Shown here: positions 25,834 through 35,483 of the stretch, piece after piece
Layout: each line of letters begins with the position of its first letter
Position numbering within the stretch: position 1 is the stretch's first letter
Notes under the pieces: model-generated
The model's input: only the letters and a program-made list of their open reading frames with translations
What the model was told of the DNA's origin: nothing
Database searches by the model: none
From: Kiritimatiellaeota bacterium B1221
GTDB lineage: Bacteria; Verrucomicrobiota; Kiritimatiellia; SS1-B-03-39; UBA6053
NCBI GenBank assembly: GCA_029269125.1
Contig: JARHXX010000004.1
Coordinates: forward strand, 1-64,000
Length of the DNA: 64,000 bases
Direction: 5' to 3'
Program-made: the position numbers and the translations under genes

Positions 25834-28800
25834 ATGATAATCCGTCGATGTCGTTTGTGGATGTGGTTTTGGGTCTTGGTTTGTATTTCCTCGTGTACGC
25901 CTTCGGAGCGAAAGAAAGAGGAGGCTCCCTCAGAGGCTGTATATAATCTGGAGAAAGGGGGAGAAGGTGAAGCGGAGTCTCCCTCAGAGGCTACTAAAAA
26001 CCAAGAGGAAGGGGGGGAAGCAGAAAAGGAGCATCCCTTACAGACGGCTTATAACTTGGAACAAGCCGGAGAATGGGAGGAGGCCTTTGTCCGTTATCTT
26101 GGCATCGAAGATATGGCGCATGCCGCCGTCCGCATCGCCCGAAAAGATCCGGCGCGGTATCTGGAAATCCTGGAAACTTCTGCGCAGGAAATGTTGCCGG
26201 TTGCGAAAGAGCTGGTGAGGGGGGATCTGCTTTTGGCGCTGGATCGCAAGCAGGAGGCGCTTGAAAAGTATCGGAAGGTCGCGGAAATATTTCAAAACAC
26301 CGCCATCTATCCGGTGGATCTCCCGGAATCGTTTCAGGGGGGATTTACGTCTCATCGTCCTATGAAGCCCTTTGAGATCGGCCCGGGAAGTCATCGGGAC
26401 AACTGGCTGATTCGCCGTTTCATTGCCCTGGACAGTTTGCCGGATGCCGAAGCCGAGTTTGCCCGGGTGTGGCAGATTCATCAGCAACATACCCAACCCT
26501 ATATTCTCATCCCGATAAGGTTGAGAATGCTGAAAAAGGAGGGCAAACCTGCGCCTTTACGGCTCATGCAACCCACGGGATTTGATCTTTACGGACTTCA
26601 GTTTGCTTTGGATTATGCCTTTTTCCTGCGTCAACAACAACAGGAAGCCAAAGGATTGGATGTGCTTGCGGAAGCGTTGCTGGCGATCGATCTGGACCGC
26701 AACCCGAACCGGATTCAAGTGGCGGCTGAACTGACAGAGGAAGAAGCAAAGGGGATTCCACGGCGGGTGAACCATTTGCACTACACCGCCTTTAATCCTC
26801 CGGTGGCCGTGGGTTTGAGCCGAAAGGCTTTTATGCGCCTGACCTTTGGTGCGTTTAAAGAGTCCGTGGGAAGAGAAGTTTTATTTGAGCGGGTGAATAC
26901 TGCGGCGAAACTTTCAGGTGATCCTCAGGACTCGGCCCGTATCCTTCGCTTGTTGAGTGTTCTTTACACTGAAGCAGGAGATCTTGAAGCGTCTTTGGCC
27001 GCGGAGCTGGCCTATATCGAAAATCCCACACTGGAAATCGGGGAATGGGCAACGGCTTGTCGGAAAGGGATGGCGTATGAGGCTGCGGGAAAGATGGAGG
27101 AGGCGGTCGCACAGTATGAAGTTGCGCTGGCGCTGCCGGCCGTTCCCGGGGAGTTGCCGGATCCTGACGAGGAGGCCCGCCAACGGATTACTTTTGCTCC
27201 TATGCCTCAAGAGTTCCGTAGTCGGAGTCAGCCCATAGATTTGACGGGGCGGCTTTTTCGTTTGTACACCGCCTTGGGAGAGGAAGAAAAAGCTTTGAAG
27301 ATGTCCCTGCGGGAGATTGAAGCGGCTCCTGCTTCTTTGGAACGGGATCATGGACTTCAGAAGGCCCGTAAATTATTTGTATCCGCCAATCGGGAAGAAG
27401 AATTTGTTGAATGGACGAAAGAGTTCGCTCAGAAAATTCAGCAGAATCCACCTCCAAAGGTGAATACGGATTTAATCCTGTTAAACCTCGCGTTTGCCGG
27501 AAATGATTTAGAACAGATTCCGGTTCTGGCGGCCCGGCAAGCTCTGGGCAAGTCGGCCCGCTACGGCGTGTCCACCTGGGGAAAAAAACTACAGAAACGG
27601 AAAGACGGCAGTTTCGAAGCTTACCTTGTCGAACTTCGTAAATTAAATCCGACCCACCCGCATGTCCGTCTGCAACTTTTGGATTGGGAGGGCGCCGTGG
27701 ACAGTACGGAAACGCTGGCAGAAATGGCGGCACTGCTGAAGGTCGAAGATCCTGAACTATTTCCCTGGGCTGGAATAAATGGAAACGAGACAAGTTTCAA
27801 AAGTATATTCGATCAGGCCTACCGGGTGATGCGGGGATATGAACGGGCAGGAGAGCTGGATGCGCTTCAAGCTTTGGGTCTGCGTATTGCCGAAGGTCAG
27901 CAACCCTTTGGCGAGTGGTGGGCGGTGGATGTGGATCGGCTCTATCGGTACCGGGATGAAAACCAGTGGCCGGAAGATCTTAACGGGGTGTTGGCATTGT
28001 TGATTGAAAAATCCGATCCGGCGACGTTGGCGCGCTTGGAAGAGTTGTGGGCGGCGCGGGAAGATTTTCCGGCGAAACGTCAGTTGGCCCGCCGTTTACA
28101 GGGAGCTAAAAAACAACCGCAGCCGGAAGCGGTCCCCTGGGCGAATGCTCCGGAAGGAGTGGACATGATGGTCTCGAACGAGAATGTGCTGTCGATTGCC
28201 GCCACCGAAGATCGGATATATGCGGGGATGCCCTGGGGACTCTGCGTGTATGATCGGGAGGGGACGATTCTCACCCGGGTCCGCCTGGGAGATGCGGTGC
28301 AGGATATTCTGGTACACGCAGGGTTTATTTGGTGTGCGACGCCTACCGGTCTGTTGCGTGTGAACCCTGAGGATTGGGGAGTGGTTTTGCTGCCCACAGA
28401 TCTGGATGTGGATAACCCGAACCCTGATCGGATCGCCTTCAACCGAGGAGTGTGGAGGCTGGCCGGAGATGGTCCGCGCATCTGGATCGGTACCCGTCGG
28501 AATATTCAATGTTACGACACGGAGACCAATGAGTTGCGGGCCTATTCCCAGTCCGATCTGGGCGTCGATTCCCGTCGGAGTTGGGAGCGTTTTCTGATCA
28601 CGGAAAAGTATGTATGGGCGGAAGGGGATGAGCTGTTACTGCGCTTTGACCGCGCCAGTGGAAGCTGGTCGCGTCCATCCTGTCCTGAGGCGGAACGTCC
28701 GGTGGGGTTGATTGGTATATTTGATGGACAACTCTGGGGGCATGTGTGGTTGAACAACGAACTCCGTGACCGACCCTGTCTGATTGATCAGGAAACTTTG

Positions 28801-31476
28801 GTTGCTACGCCGGTCCTGATTGATGACCCCACCCGGATGGAGTCCCATTCCTTCAACGGTCCCTTCAGCATTTACGGAAAATGGAAAGATCAGCTGGTGT
28901 TTGGTTCCGGAAGGCCCCGGTTTGTTTATCAGGAAGAGACAGGAAAATTGATACCGCTTGCCACGGATCCTCTGGGTTCTGAAGTTGAAATCGATGCTTA
29001 TGTGCCCCGAGGACTGGCCGAAGGAGATCTTTTCTTTGACAACCTCAACGAGGTACGCTGTTCCAATTCGATGAGCCATCGTTTGGAACCGGTTCTAGGA
29101 ATGAAACTGCATACGGGACGTTGGTCGCTGCTCCGATTGGATGATACGACGTTACTCTTAGGAGCGCGTACCGAAAATAGTCCTAGCTATACTAACACGT
29201 ACCGGGAATGGCCCGGAGTTTCCGCGACAGAGGATGTTGCTGGAGGGCTCTATTTGTTGAAACGCGATCATGAACAAGATCGCTATGCCGTACAGCGCAT
29301 TTCGCAGCGTCGGGCTTCCAACACCATCTTCAGTGACATGGTTTTTCACTTTCTTCCGCCTGCTGACGGGCAGCCGGGCTGGCTTTGTACTTCCCGCGGA
29401 TTGGCTACGGTGGATGATTCGTTTCAAGTTTCAGCAACTTACACTCGGGCGGATGGATTGAGCAACAACCGGGTGGTGGATGCCCTGCGGAGAGGGGATA
29501 TCGTCTATTTCGCTACGGGCTGGGGAGACCAGGGAGGGGGATTGCTTCAGGTCCATCCGGAAACCCGGGTATTCACCCATTTTGTGCAGTCCGATGGATT
29601 GGCCACCGACAAACTTTCCGGCCTGGCCCTTGCGGAGGATGGCCGGATCCTCATCGAATATGATTTCGAATATGGCCGGCATCAGAACTTTTCCATTCGC
29701 CGTTTCCCCCCGGTACTGTACGATCCGGACAGTGGGGTGATAGAGAAACCCGGTGAAGCGATTTACGGCGGATCGGGGCAGGAGGGCTTTCCCGGTACGG
29801 CCATTCAGTTACAAAAAAAGAGAATCTGGTCCGGCTATTTGGGGGGCCATGTGATCAGCGAAAGTCAGTTTGGGGATTCGCGCATACTGTGCATCACCCG
29901 CGGGGTGTTGCGTTTGTCTGCGGAGGCTGAGCCCTTGGTTGATCATCCGCAACTTGAACCCCGGGGGATCGAAAGTAAAAATCGGGAACAGTACCGGGCG
30001 GCAAAAGATTTTAAGCTGGAACGGAAACCTGATATTGAGACCTTGAGAACTTTGCTTGCGGACGAAAATCCTTATCTGGTGATCCGGGCGCTGACCAAAG
30101 TTGATGGACGCTTGGACGAGGCCCCTGAGTTGATTCCGTTGGTGGGCCGGGCATTGGATTCGGCGCTGCTTCGATCCCGCAGCACCGCCCTGGTTGTGCT
30201 TTCAGAAAGCCCTCGCAAAGAGGTGCTGCCTTATCTGCGTCAGGCGGAGAAAGATCCGCATCCTTATCTCCGTCAGGTGGCGGCCATTGCGGTGCTGGGG
30301 CATGGAGAACGGCCGGCAGAGATCCCGCTGAAAAAGCTCTTTGAGCAGGGTAAACGATTCGGAAATTATCCCTATGGTTTGACTACAACTGTGGGCGGTA
30401 TTGGTGGATATGAAAAGATTATTGCGGCCATGGCACCCTATGCAACTGCGGAAGATTTTGAGCTGATGTTGGATTATCCCATTTCAAGTTTTTGGGTGGA
30501 AGGGGCGTTTGAAGATCTGGGGCGGTCGATACGTAAAAATCCGGCGGTGGTGGATGTGTTATTGCAGGCTTATGATTTTGACTGGCGTACCCAGCGGGTT
30601 GGATTTGCGCAATCGCTGTTCAAAGCTGCCGGTACCGAGATTCTACCTGCCCTCCGGCAAGCCTTAAAAAGTGAGGAGCGCATTGTGCGTTCTAATGCAG
30701 CACGGGCCTGCGGGGCGATTGGGGATCCCTCGGTGATCCCGCAACTGATTGAGGCCCTGGATCTTGAAAGCGGACTTTCACGTGCGTCGATCGTGTGGGC
30801 ATTAGGGGAACTCAAGGCGGAGGAGGCGATAACGGAATTGAGTTGGCTGCATGCCCAGGCGATCGCCGACGAAAAGCAGCAGGGAGGCAGTGGGTATCGA
30901 TTTTCTCAAATCGCGGCCGAGAGCCAGGATCAATTTCAACATATCGAAAGTATGGATGTAATTGCCGCCGACTGGGATGAATTGAAAGCAAGCAAGCAGG
31001 ATCCCCCGGTGAACCCGCGCAAATATGAAAATCTGCTTTCCACCCGACAGGTGATTGAGGCGGCCTCAAAAATGGATGCGACCCAACTGCAAGGTTTTTG
31101 GAGGGAAATGGCCGGGAGCAAGGATCGTCACAGCCGTGAGGCCGCCGCAAAAATGTTGGCGAAGGGTTCGACAGTGGATCGGGAGGCAAACATCACCGTA
31201 CTCAAAGGGCTTTTGGCGGATGAAGATCGGGAAATTGAAATGATAGCTTGTGGGAGTTTGTTACTTTTAGAGGATTGGCCCCCGGCCATAGCACGGTTAA
31301 AAACCGCTTTGGAGAATGAGTATACTTATACAGCATTGGAGCAGATAAACCGTTTGCGGAAAACCGATGTTTTTGAGCAGTTCCGTCCTCAAATTCAAAA
31401 GATTGCGGAAGCGCCGGCCGGAACCTATCAGGGAAGCAGTACCCAGAAACTGGCGCAGCGTTTATTGAAACCTTAG
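25834..31476 (+). CDS. Giant lipoprotein: TPR-like, beta-propeller and HEAT repeats
   Basis: This 1880-residue protein starts with a hydrophobic stretch ending in lipobox ISSC (Cys21), so it should be lipid-anchored. Residues 32-85 are three 18-residue acidic repeats. Residues about 70-760 are helical and TPR-like (AYNLEQAGEWEEAF, MAYEAAGKMEEAVAQYEVAL). About 770-1370 is beta-propeller-like, with repeated short strands such as DRIYAGMPWGLCVYDREG and PRIWIGTRRNIQCYD. About 1390-1875 are HEAT/PBS repeats (VRSNAARACGAIGDPSVIPQLIEAL). There are no catalytic signatures. All three parts are protein-binding scaffolds, so a large envelope adaptor is the likely role. The gene stands alone with about 215 bp of upstream DNA, and is convergent with the P-II-like gene. 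Confidence 0.85.
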   Translation: MIIRRCRLWMWFWVLVCISSCTPSERKKEEAPSEAVYNLEKGGEGEAESPSEATKNQEEGGEAEKEHPLQTAYNLEQAGEWEEAFVRYLGIEDMAHAAVRIARKDPARYLEILETSAQEMLPVAKELVRGDLLLALDRKQEALEKYRKVAEIFQNTAIYPVDLPESFQGGFTSHRPMKPFEIGPGSHRDNWLIRRFIALDSLPDAEAEFARVWQIHQQHTQPYILIPIRLRMLKKEGKPAPLRLMQPTGFDLYGLQFALDYAFFLRQQQQEAKGLDVLAEALLAIDLDRNPNRIQVAAELTEEEAKGIPRRVNHLHYTAFNPPVAVGLSRKAFMRLTFGAFKESVGREVLFERVNTAAKLSGDPQDSARILRLLSVLYTEAGDLEASLAAELAYIENPTLEIGEWATACRKGMAYEAAGKMEEAVAQYEVALALPAVPGELPDPDEEARQRITFAPMPQEFRSRSQPIDLTGRLFRLYTALGEEEKALKMSLREIEAAPASLERDHGLQKARKLFVSANREEEFVEWTKEFAQKIQQNPPPKVNTDLILLNLAFAGNDLEQIPVLAARQALGKSARYGVSTWGKKLQKRKDGSFEAYLVELRKLNPTHPHVRLQLLDWEGAVDSTETLAEMAALLKVEDPELFPWAGINGNETSFKSIFDQAYRVMRGYERAGELDALQALGLRIAEGQQPFGEWWAVDVDRLYRYRDENQWPEDLNGVLALLIEKSDPATLARLEELWAAREDFPAKRQLARRLQGAKKQPQPEAVPWANAPEGVDMMVSNENVLSIAATEDRIYAGMPWGLCVYDREGTILTRVRLGDAVQDILVHAGFIWCATPTGLLRVNPEDWGVVLLPTDLDVDNPNPDRIAFNRGVWRLAGDGPRIWIGTRRNIQCYDTETNELRAYSQSDLGVDSRRSWERFLITEKYVWAEGDELLLRFDRASGSWSRPSCPEAERPVGLIGIFDGQLWGHVWLNNELRDRPCLIDQETLVATPVLIDDPTRMESHSFNGPFSIYGKWKDQLVFGSGRPRFVYQEETGKLIPLATDPLGSEVEIDAYVPRGLAEGDLFFDNLNEVRCSNSMSHRLEPVLGMKLHTGRWSLLRLDDTTLLLGARTENSPSYTNTYREWPGVSATEDVAGGLYLLKRDHEQDRYAVQRISQRRASNTIFSDMVFHFLPPADGQPGWLCTSRGLATVDDSFQVSATYTRADGLSNNRVVDALRRGDIVYFATGWGDQGGGLLQVHPETRVFTHFVQSDGLATDKLSGLALAEDGRILIEYDFEYGRHQNFSIRRFPPVLYDPDSGVIEKPGEAIYGGSGQEGFPGTAIQLQKKRIWSGYLGGHVISESQFGDSRILCITRGVLRLSAEAEPLVDHPQLEPRGIESKNREQYRAAKDFKLERKPDIETLRTLLADENPYLVIRALTKVDGRLDEAPELIPLVGRALDSALLRSRSTALVVLSESPRKEVLPYLRQAEKDPHPYLRQVAAIAVLGHGERPAEIPLKKLFEQGKRFGNYPYGLTTTVGGIGGYEKIIAAMAPYATAEDFELMLDYPISSFWVEGAFEDLGRSIRKNPAVVDVLLQAYDFDWRTQRVGFAQSLFKAAGTEILPALRQALKSEERIVRSNAARACGAIGDPSVIPQLIEALDLESGLSRASIVWALGELKAEEAITELSWLHAQAIADEKQQGGSGYRFSQIAAESQDQFQHIESMDVIAADWDELKASKQDPPVNPRKYENLLSTRQVIEAASKMDATQLQGFWREMAGSKDRHSREAAAKMLAKGSTVDREANITVLKGLLADEDREIEMIACGSLLLLEDWPPAIARLKTALENEYTYTALEQINRLRKTDVFEQFRPQIQKIAEAPAGTYQGSSTQKLAQRLLKP
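25927..26088. repeat. Three in-frame 54-bp tandem repeats
   Basis: Units begin at 25927, 25981 and 26035. The first two share CCCTCAGAGGCT exactly and the third reads CCCTTACAGACGGCT. Translated units run SEAVYNLEKGGEGEAE, SEATKNQEEGGEAEKE and QTAYNLEQAGEWEEA. The third is the native start of the first TPR-like helix, and the others look like duplicates of it that drifted towards acidic residues. Confidence 0.85.
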
Positions 31477-31491
31477 GTTTAGCGGTCTGTG

Positions 31492-32622
31492 TCACCGCTG
31501 GTGGAAGAATACCGAAGAGGATTGTAAAACCTGTATGCGGCAGAGGGGATCTTCGAGGGCCTGGGACATGTCGCGGAGTACCTGCACCACTTTGTCGCGG
31601 ATGGAGGTGGGTACGCAGATGACGCCCCGTTCCCGGGCGCCGACGCCGCCTTCCAGATCACTGGCGCTCAGGCAGCGGACCCGTTCGGTGGTGGCGCCCC
31701 CGGCGCCGGCTTCCATGGCCGCGAGCACGAAGTCATTCGCTTTGCCTTCCGAGCATACCAGGGTGATTTCAGAATATTTCCGGTGGGTGACAAAGCGGGC
31801 GTCGCGTTTGCGGTCTTCGGGTGCTTCAAAGCGTTTCCGCCAGCCGGTCCCTTTTTTCATTTCATCGATGACGGCAATGAGTTGTTCCATACTGGCGGCA
31901 TGTTCCTGTTGACCGATCCGCAAGAGCGGGTCGACAACCCCGAAGGAAATGGGGGTTTGGTAGAGGAAGCCGCCTCCGGACCGATCCATGCGGGCATTTT
32001 CGATAAGCATGCGCTGGATAGCGGATGCATCATGGCTGGGAACCATGAGTTGCACAATTTCTTTTTCAGGAGGGATGGTGATACGGAGGAGGCCGAGTTG
32101 ATCTCTGAGTCCGGTGCCGAATCCCCGGGTGACGATGGGAACGCAGGCGCCCAGCCGCAGGGCGCTTTCGGTGAGGCGTTCACAGCCTCCCACTTTGGAG
32201 AGAATACCATTAATAAGCGTGTAGTCGCGGAAGGCGGTGGTTTCCCCGGAAGTGATTTCCTTGATGACGGGAGGATTCAATTGGCTGTATTCGGAGATAT
32301 CCTGCGCGTAAATAGATCCGCGTCCCGGGGTTTGGAGTTCCAGGGTTTGGTTGAGGGTCTCGACCACCTGCACGGCGGAGGAACGGGGAACGGTGGTGCG
32401 GAAGAGTTCTATTGGACTGTTTGCCAGTTCGACTTTTTGTCCCGGTAATCCCCAGGCCCTGGGGTGCACCCGCTGACGGACGGAGCGGGCATTTTCCACC
32501 AGCACAGTATGCGCACCGAGGCTGAGCAGGCTTTCTGTGACCAGAGTGCCCAAGTGTGGGTGGACGGCACAGGTGATGCGGGTCACATCATTTGCAGTGG
32601 GTGGGGCGTCATTCATCTTCAT
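31492..32622 (-). CDS. Protein with three P-II (GlnB)-like repeats
   Basis: The 376 residues divide into three units of about 95, each with a P-II/ferredoxin-like beta-alpha-beta pattern: about 14-108 (ITCAVHPHLGTLVTESLLSLGAHTVLVE, then IELFRTTVPRSSAVQVVETL), 133-226 (YTLINGILSKVGGCERLTESALRLGA, then IVQLMVPSHDASAIQRMLIENA) and 283-375 (YSEITLVCSEGKANDFVLAAMEAGAGGA, then ICVPTSIRDKVVQVLRDM). Ordinary P-II proteins are homotrimers of about 112-residue chains, so one chain here could form the whole trimer. The T-loop tyrosine and uridylylation context are not evident. The start overlaps the DUF1538 gene by 14 bp, suggesting that it regulates that membrane protein. Cytoplasmic, no signal peptide. 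Confidence 0.75.
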   Translation of the reverse strand: MKMNDAPPTANDVTRITCAVHPHLGTLVTESLLSLGAHTVLVENARSVRQRVHPRAWGLPGQKVELANSPIELFRTTVPRSSAVQVVETLNQTLELQTPGRGSIYAQDISEYSQLNPPVIKEITSGETTAFRDYTLINGILSKVGGCERLTESALRLGACVPIVTRGFGTGLRDQLGLLRITIPPEKEIVQLMVPSHDASAIQRMLIENARMDRSGGGFLYQTPISFGVVDPLLRIGQQEHAASMEQLIAVIDEMKKGTGWRKRFEAPEDRKRDARFVTHRKYSEITLVCSEGKANDFVLAAMEAGAGGATTERVRCLSASDLEGGVGARERGVICVPTSIRDKVVQVLRDMSQALEDPLCRIQVLQSSSVFFHQR

Positions 32623-34552
32623 CCTCCAGGTCTGCTTCGCGCATATGTTTTTTCTGTCGGGACCGCACCGTCAGCCCGAAAATCAGTACGGAAGCAATGG
32701 CATAGGCCGGAGCCATGGCCAATACGCCAAAGCCATCGGAAATATTCAATTCACTGCCAATGCCCAGGCCCGTGGCCAAGACCAGCGGCACGGTAATACT
32801 CCCCGTGGTGACGCCGCCACTGTCCCAGGCGATGCCGGCGAAATCCTCTTCGCTGAAATAGGTCAGGGGAAGCAATAAAAGATAGGGGGGGAGCAACATC
32901 CAGAATGTGGGGATATCATAAAGGAGCCGCGCGACGCCAGCCATCAGTCCCAGCCCGACTCCCAGAGATACGGCGAGTACCACATTGCGGCTGCGAATGG
33001 TGCCTACACTGATTTCTTCGACGGTGTGACCTAAAGCTCTCAATGCGGGTTCAGCCAGGGTGGAACCGTAACCGAGACCAAAAGCGAAGAGGAACACCAG
33101 TCCGATGCCGGCGAGGGTTAATTCGGGACCGAAAAGCGGTTTGCTTTCGAGGATGTATTCGTAACTGCCGGTTTCCGCGTCGTATTGTTGCGGATTGTAA
33201 GGCACGGCTTGCGGGTTCCCTTCATTGTCTTTTAAGTAAAAGAATTTTTCAGGATTGCCTTCTGTGGAAAAAGCGGTTCTGACCTCGGTGAGGTCGAAGG
33301 GGTGCAGGGTCACCCGTCCCTCTTCTTTGGGGACACTGCGGAAGACCCGGGGGAGGGGGCGGCCCACCTGGTCGCCGAGTGGGGCGAGACCGGTGCGGAT
33401 ACCGGCGGTAAGCAGGGCCATGCCGACGATGGCCAGGGAGATGCCGAGAACCACTTCGTCCATGTGCCGCAGACGGTCCCGCAGCATCCATAACACCAGC
33501 AACAACAATACGGTCAAAGGAAGTACGGCCCGCAGAGCCAGAATCCCCTCTTGCTGGAGCACCTCTGAAATGGGGGTGAGTTGTTCACGGATGTCGGTGT
33601 CAAGTTGGGTGAGGGTCTCGTTCGGGAACCAGTTGTGGGCCTCAGGTCCGGCAATGCGCAGGGCATGCTGATGCATGGCGGTTTTGTTTTCAAACAGCGG
33701 CAGAACCTTTTCAATATTTTCCGAACTGAAAAAGGCGGCCCCGTCTGCGGGAGCGGGCATTTCCATATTCAAAAACATGCCGAGGAGTAAAACGGCGATC
33801 ACCGGGAAGGCGGAAGCCAGCATAATGATTCCGAAGCCTCCGGCGGCATCTTCCTGTTTTCCGGATGCCCGGGAGACGCCGATCCCCAGGGCCAGGATTA
33901 AAGGAACGGTGACCGCGCCGGTGGTGACGGCGCCTGAGTCCCAGGCCAATCCGAGAATAGACTGTAGATTGCTGTCCATCGCGCAGTATCCGGACAGTAA
34001 CAGCAAGAGCGGAATGAGGATGAAAATGAAAAGTTTGATAGAAAGGCCATAGAAAAAGCGTATCATCCCGAAGGTCACGGCGATGCCCACGCCGCCGGCC
34101 ACCGCGCAAACCAGGGCGAAAGAGTGCTGGTTAAGCATCGCGTATAAAAGAGGGGAGCGCCATGCGGTTACCGTGCTCCCGGCAACCCGCAGGGATGCCA
34201 TGGCAGGTTCGGCAAAAGTGGAGCCTATCCCCAGTAGCAGACCAAAGAACATGATCAGCACGATCCCGCAGCGGCTGGGGAGTTTCACTCCGACCCGTTC
34301 TCCCACCGGCATTAGTCCCAGGAACAGGCCTTCTAAAAAGAAAGTCAGACCCATTACCACCATGGCGATCCCTCCGGCGATGCGCAGGGCGTGGGTAGGG
34401 GTGGAGCCGAGAACCAGAACCTGGAAACCAATCAAATACAGCAGAATGAACGAGACAGATTTTAACTGGCCCAGAATGCGGCTTTTGGCATAGTTCCAAA
34501 TCATGACCCACGCGGTGTGGCGCGGAATCCGAATACGGGAAGAGGGAGGCAT
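32609..34552 (-). CDS. DUF1538 membrane protein, two-fold internal repeat
   Basis: This 647-residue polytopic protein consists of two homologous halves. Each contains a GSTxAEPA segment (111-117 and 497-503) and a xAWDSGxVTTGxxTVPL segment (204-217 and 576-589) embedded between hydrophobic helices. A hydrophilic stretch lies between the halves (about 265-335) and another within the second half (about 405-475), probably periplasmic or cytoplasmic loops. The conserved Glu, Asp, Ser and Thr within membrane segments suggest a transporter with an inverted- or tandem-repeat fold. The substrate is unknown. It lies 4 bp after the acetolactate decarboxylase gene and overlaps the P-II-like gene. Confidence 0.82.
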   Translation of the reverse strand: MPPSSRIRIPRHTAWVMIWNYAKSRILGQLKSVSFILLYLIGFQVLVLGSTPTHALRIAGGIAMVVMGLTFFLEGLFLGLMPVGERVGVKLPSRCGIVLIMFFGLLLGIGSTFAEPAMASLRVAGSTVTAWRSPLLYAMLNQHSFALVCAVAGGVGIAVTFGMIRFFYGLSIKLFIFILIPLLLLLSGYCAMDSNLQSILGLAWDSGAVTTGAVTVPLILALGIGVSRASGKQEDAAGGFGIIMLASAFPVIAVLLLGMFLNMEMPAPADGAAFFSSENIEKVLPLFENKTAMHQHALRIAGPEAHNWFPNETLTQLDTDIREQLTPISEVLQQEGILALRAVLPLTVLLLLVLWMLRDRLRHMDEVVLGISLAIVGMALLTAGIRTGLAPLGDQVGRPLPRVFRSVPKEEGRVTLHPFDLTEVRTAFSTEGNPEKFFYLKDNEGNPQAVPYNPQQYDAETGSYEYILESKPLFGPELTLAGIGLVFLFAFGLGYGSTLAEPALRALGHTVEEISVGTIRSRNVVLAVSLGVGLGLMAGVARLLYDIPTFWMLLPPYLLLLPLTYFSEEDFAGIAWDSGGVTTGSITVPLVLATGLGIGSELNISDGFGVLAMAPAYAIASVLIFGLTVRSRQKKHMREADLEDEDE

Positions 34553-34556
34553 AAAA

Positions 34557-35348
34557 TTACTTCACTTCGGTTGAATCTTTTTCGACGGCTTCCAGAGCAT
34601 GGCTGCGGTCATGTGATAAATTCACATCATCGGAATGCATGGTGTTTTTCGGCAGAAGTACGGTGAAGGTTTCGTGTACGGTATCGGCAGACAATTGTCC
34701 GCTACGCATTTCCAAAGCCAATAAATGCCCGCCCGCATCCCGATCTCGGGTTATAAAATGGAAATGGTATCCGGGCACATTCAGTCCTTTCACATAAGGG
34801 GGACAGCGTAAACCCACCAGGGTGCCTTCGACATTTTCGAAATTAAATACGGGTTGGGTTTTTACCACTTCCGTGAGGGGGGGATACGGTTTGGATTGGG
34901 CCGGAACGCTGCGGGTCCGTATAGAGGCGAAGTCTCCTTCAATGCGAATCGCCACAAACTGATTTTGATCGGGGGCCAGCTCATCCAGTTGGTTTTTGAG
35001 CTCTTCAAGATTCATGTCTTCCAGTTCCGCATATAATGTGGGATCAAAATCCACCACTGCCACAAAAGGGCTCAGGGTCTCCGGCGGGGGGAGGTGGACA
35101 CTTCCGTCATCTTTTACTTGATAAAAAATGCCGTCAAGCAGCAGCATTTCCCCGTCCAGAGCCTGATAGGTCCCCAGTCCGAAGTCACCGGCTTCCCGAA
35201 TTTCGGCCAGAGTGACTTCCCCGTCATAGATCCCGGCCAGCAACCCGTCGATGGTCGCCACCTGGGTGACCTGGTTTGATTGCCGGGGACTCTGACAGGC
35301 AGTGACCCCCAGTAAAAGTAACAGGGAAAATAAGAATGGAGCTTTCAT
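34557..35348 (-). CDS. budA: Exported alpha-acetolactate decarboxylase (lipoprotein)
   Basis: The start at 35348 is chosen because MKAPFLFSLLLLLGVTAC is a lipoprotein signal (Cys18); upstream codons encode unrelated residues. The 263-residue product matches acetolactate decarboxylase, which makes acetoin from acetolactate. H195, H197 and H208 in GYHFHF...GGH are the zinc ligands, and E67, R144/R146 and E253 lie where the catalytic residues of the Bacillus enzyme are. Most enzymes of this family lack lipidation, although exported forms are known. It is the first gene of a tight three-gene operon with DUF1538 and the P-II-like protein. No acetolactate synthase is nearby. Confidence 0.88.
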   Translation of the reverse strand: MKAPFLFSLLLLLGVTACQSPRQSNQVTQVATIDGLLAGIYDGEVTLAEIREAGDFGLGTYQALDGEMLLLDGIFYQVKDDGSVHLPPPETLSPFVAVVDFDPTLYAELEDMNLEELKNQLDELAPDQNQFVAIRIEGDFASIRTRSVPAQSKPYPPLTEVVKTQPVFNFENVEGTLVGLRCPPYVKGLNVPGYHFHFITRDRDAGGHLLALEMRSGQLSADTVHETFTVLLPKNTMHSDDVNLSHDRSHALEAVEKDSTEVK

Positions 35349-35483
35349 AGGGCTGTATTTAGACAGGAAATCAAGATTCCGCAATATATAACGAATATCC
35401 GCTGCGCCTTCTGTTATGAACTTCTTGATTTTTCGGATTATAAAGCACAAGGAGGAGCCCGCTTTTAACCCTTAGGTGTTTTT

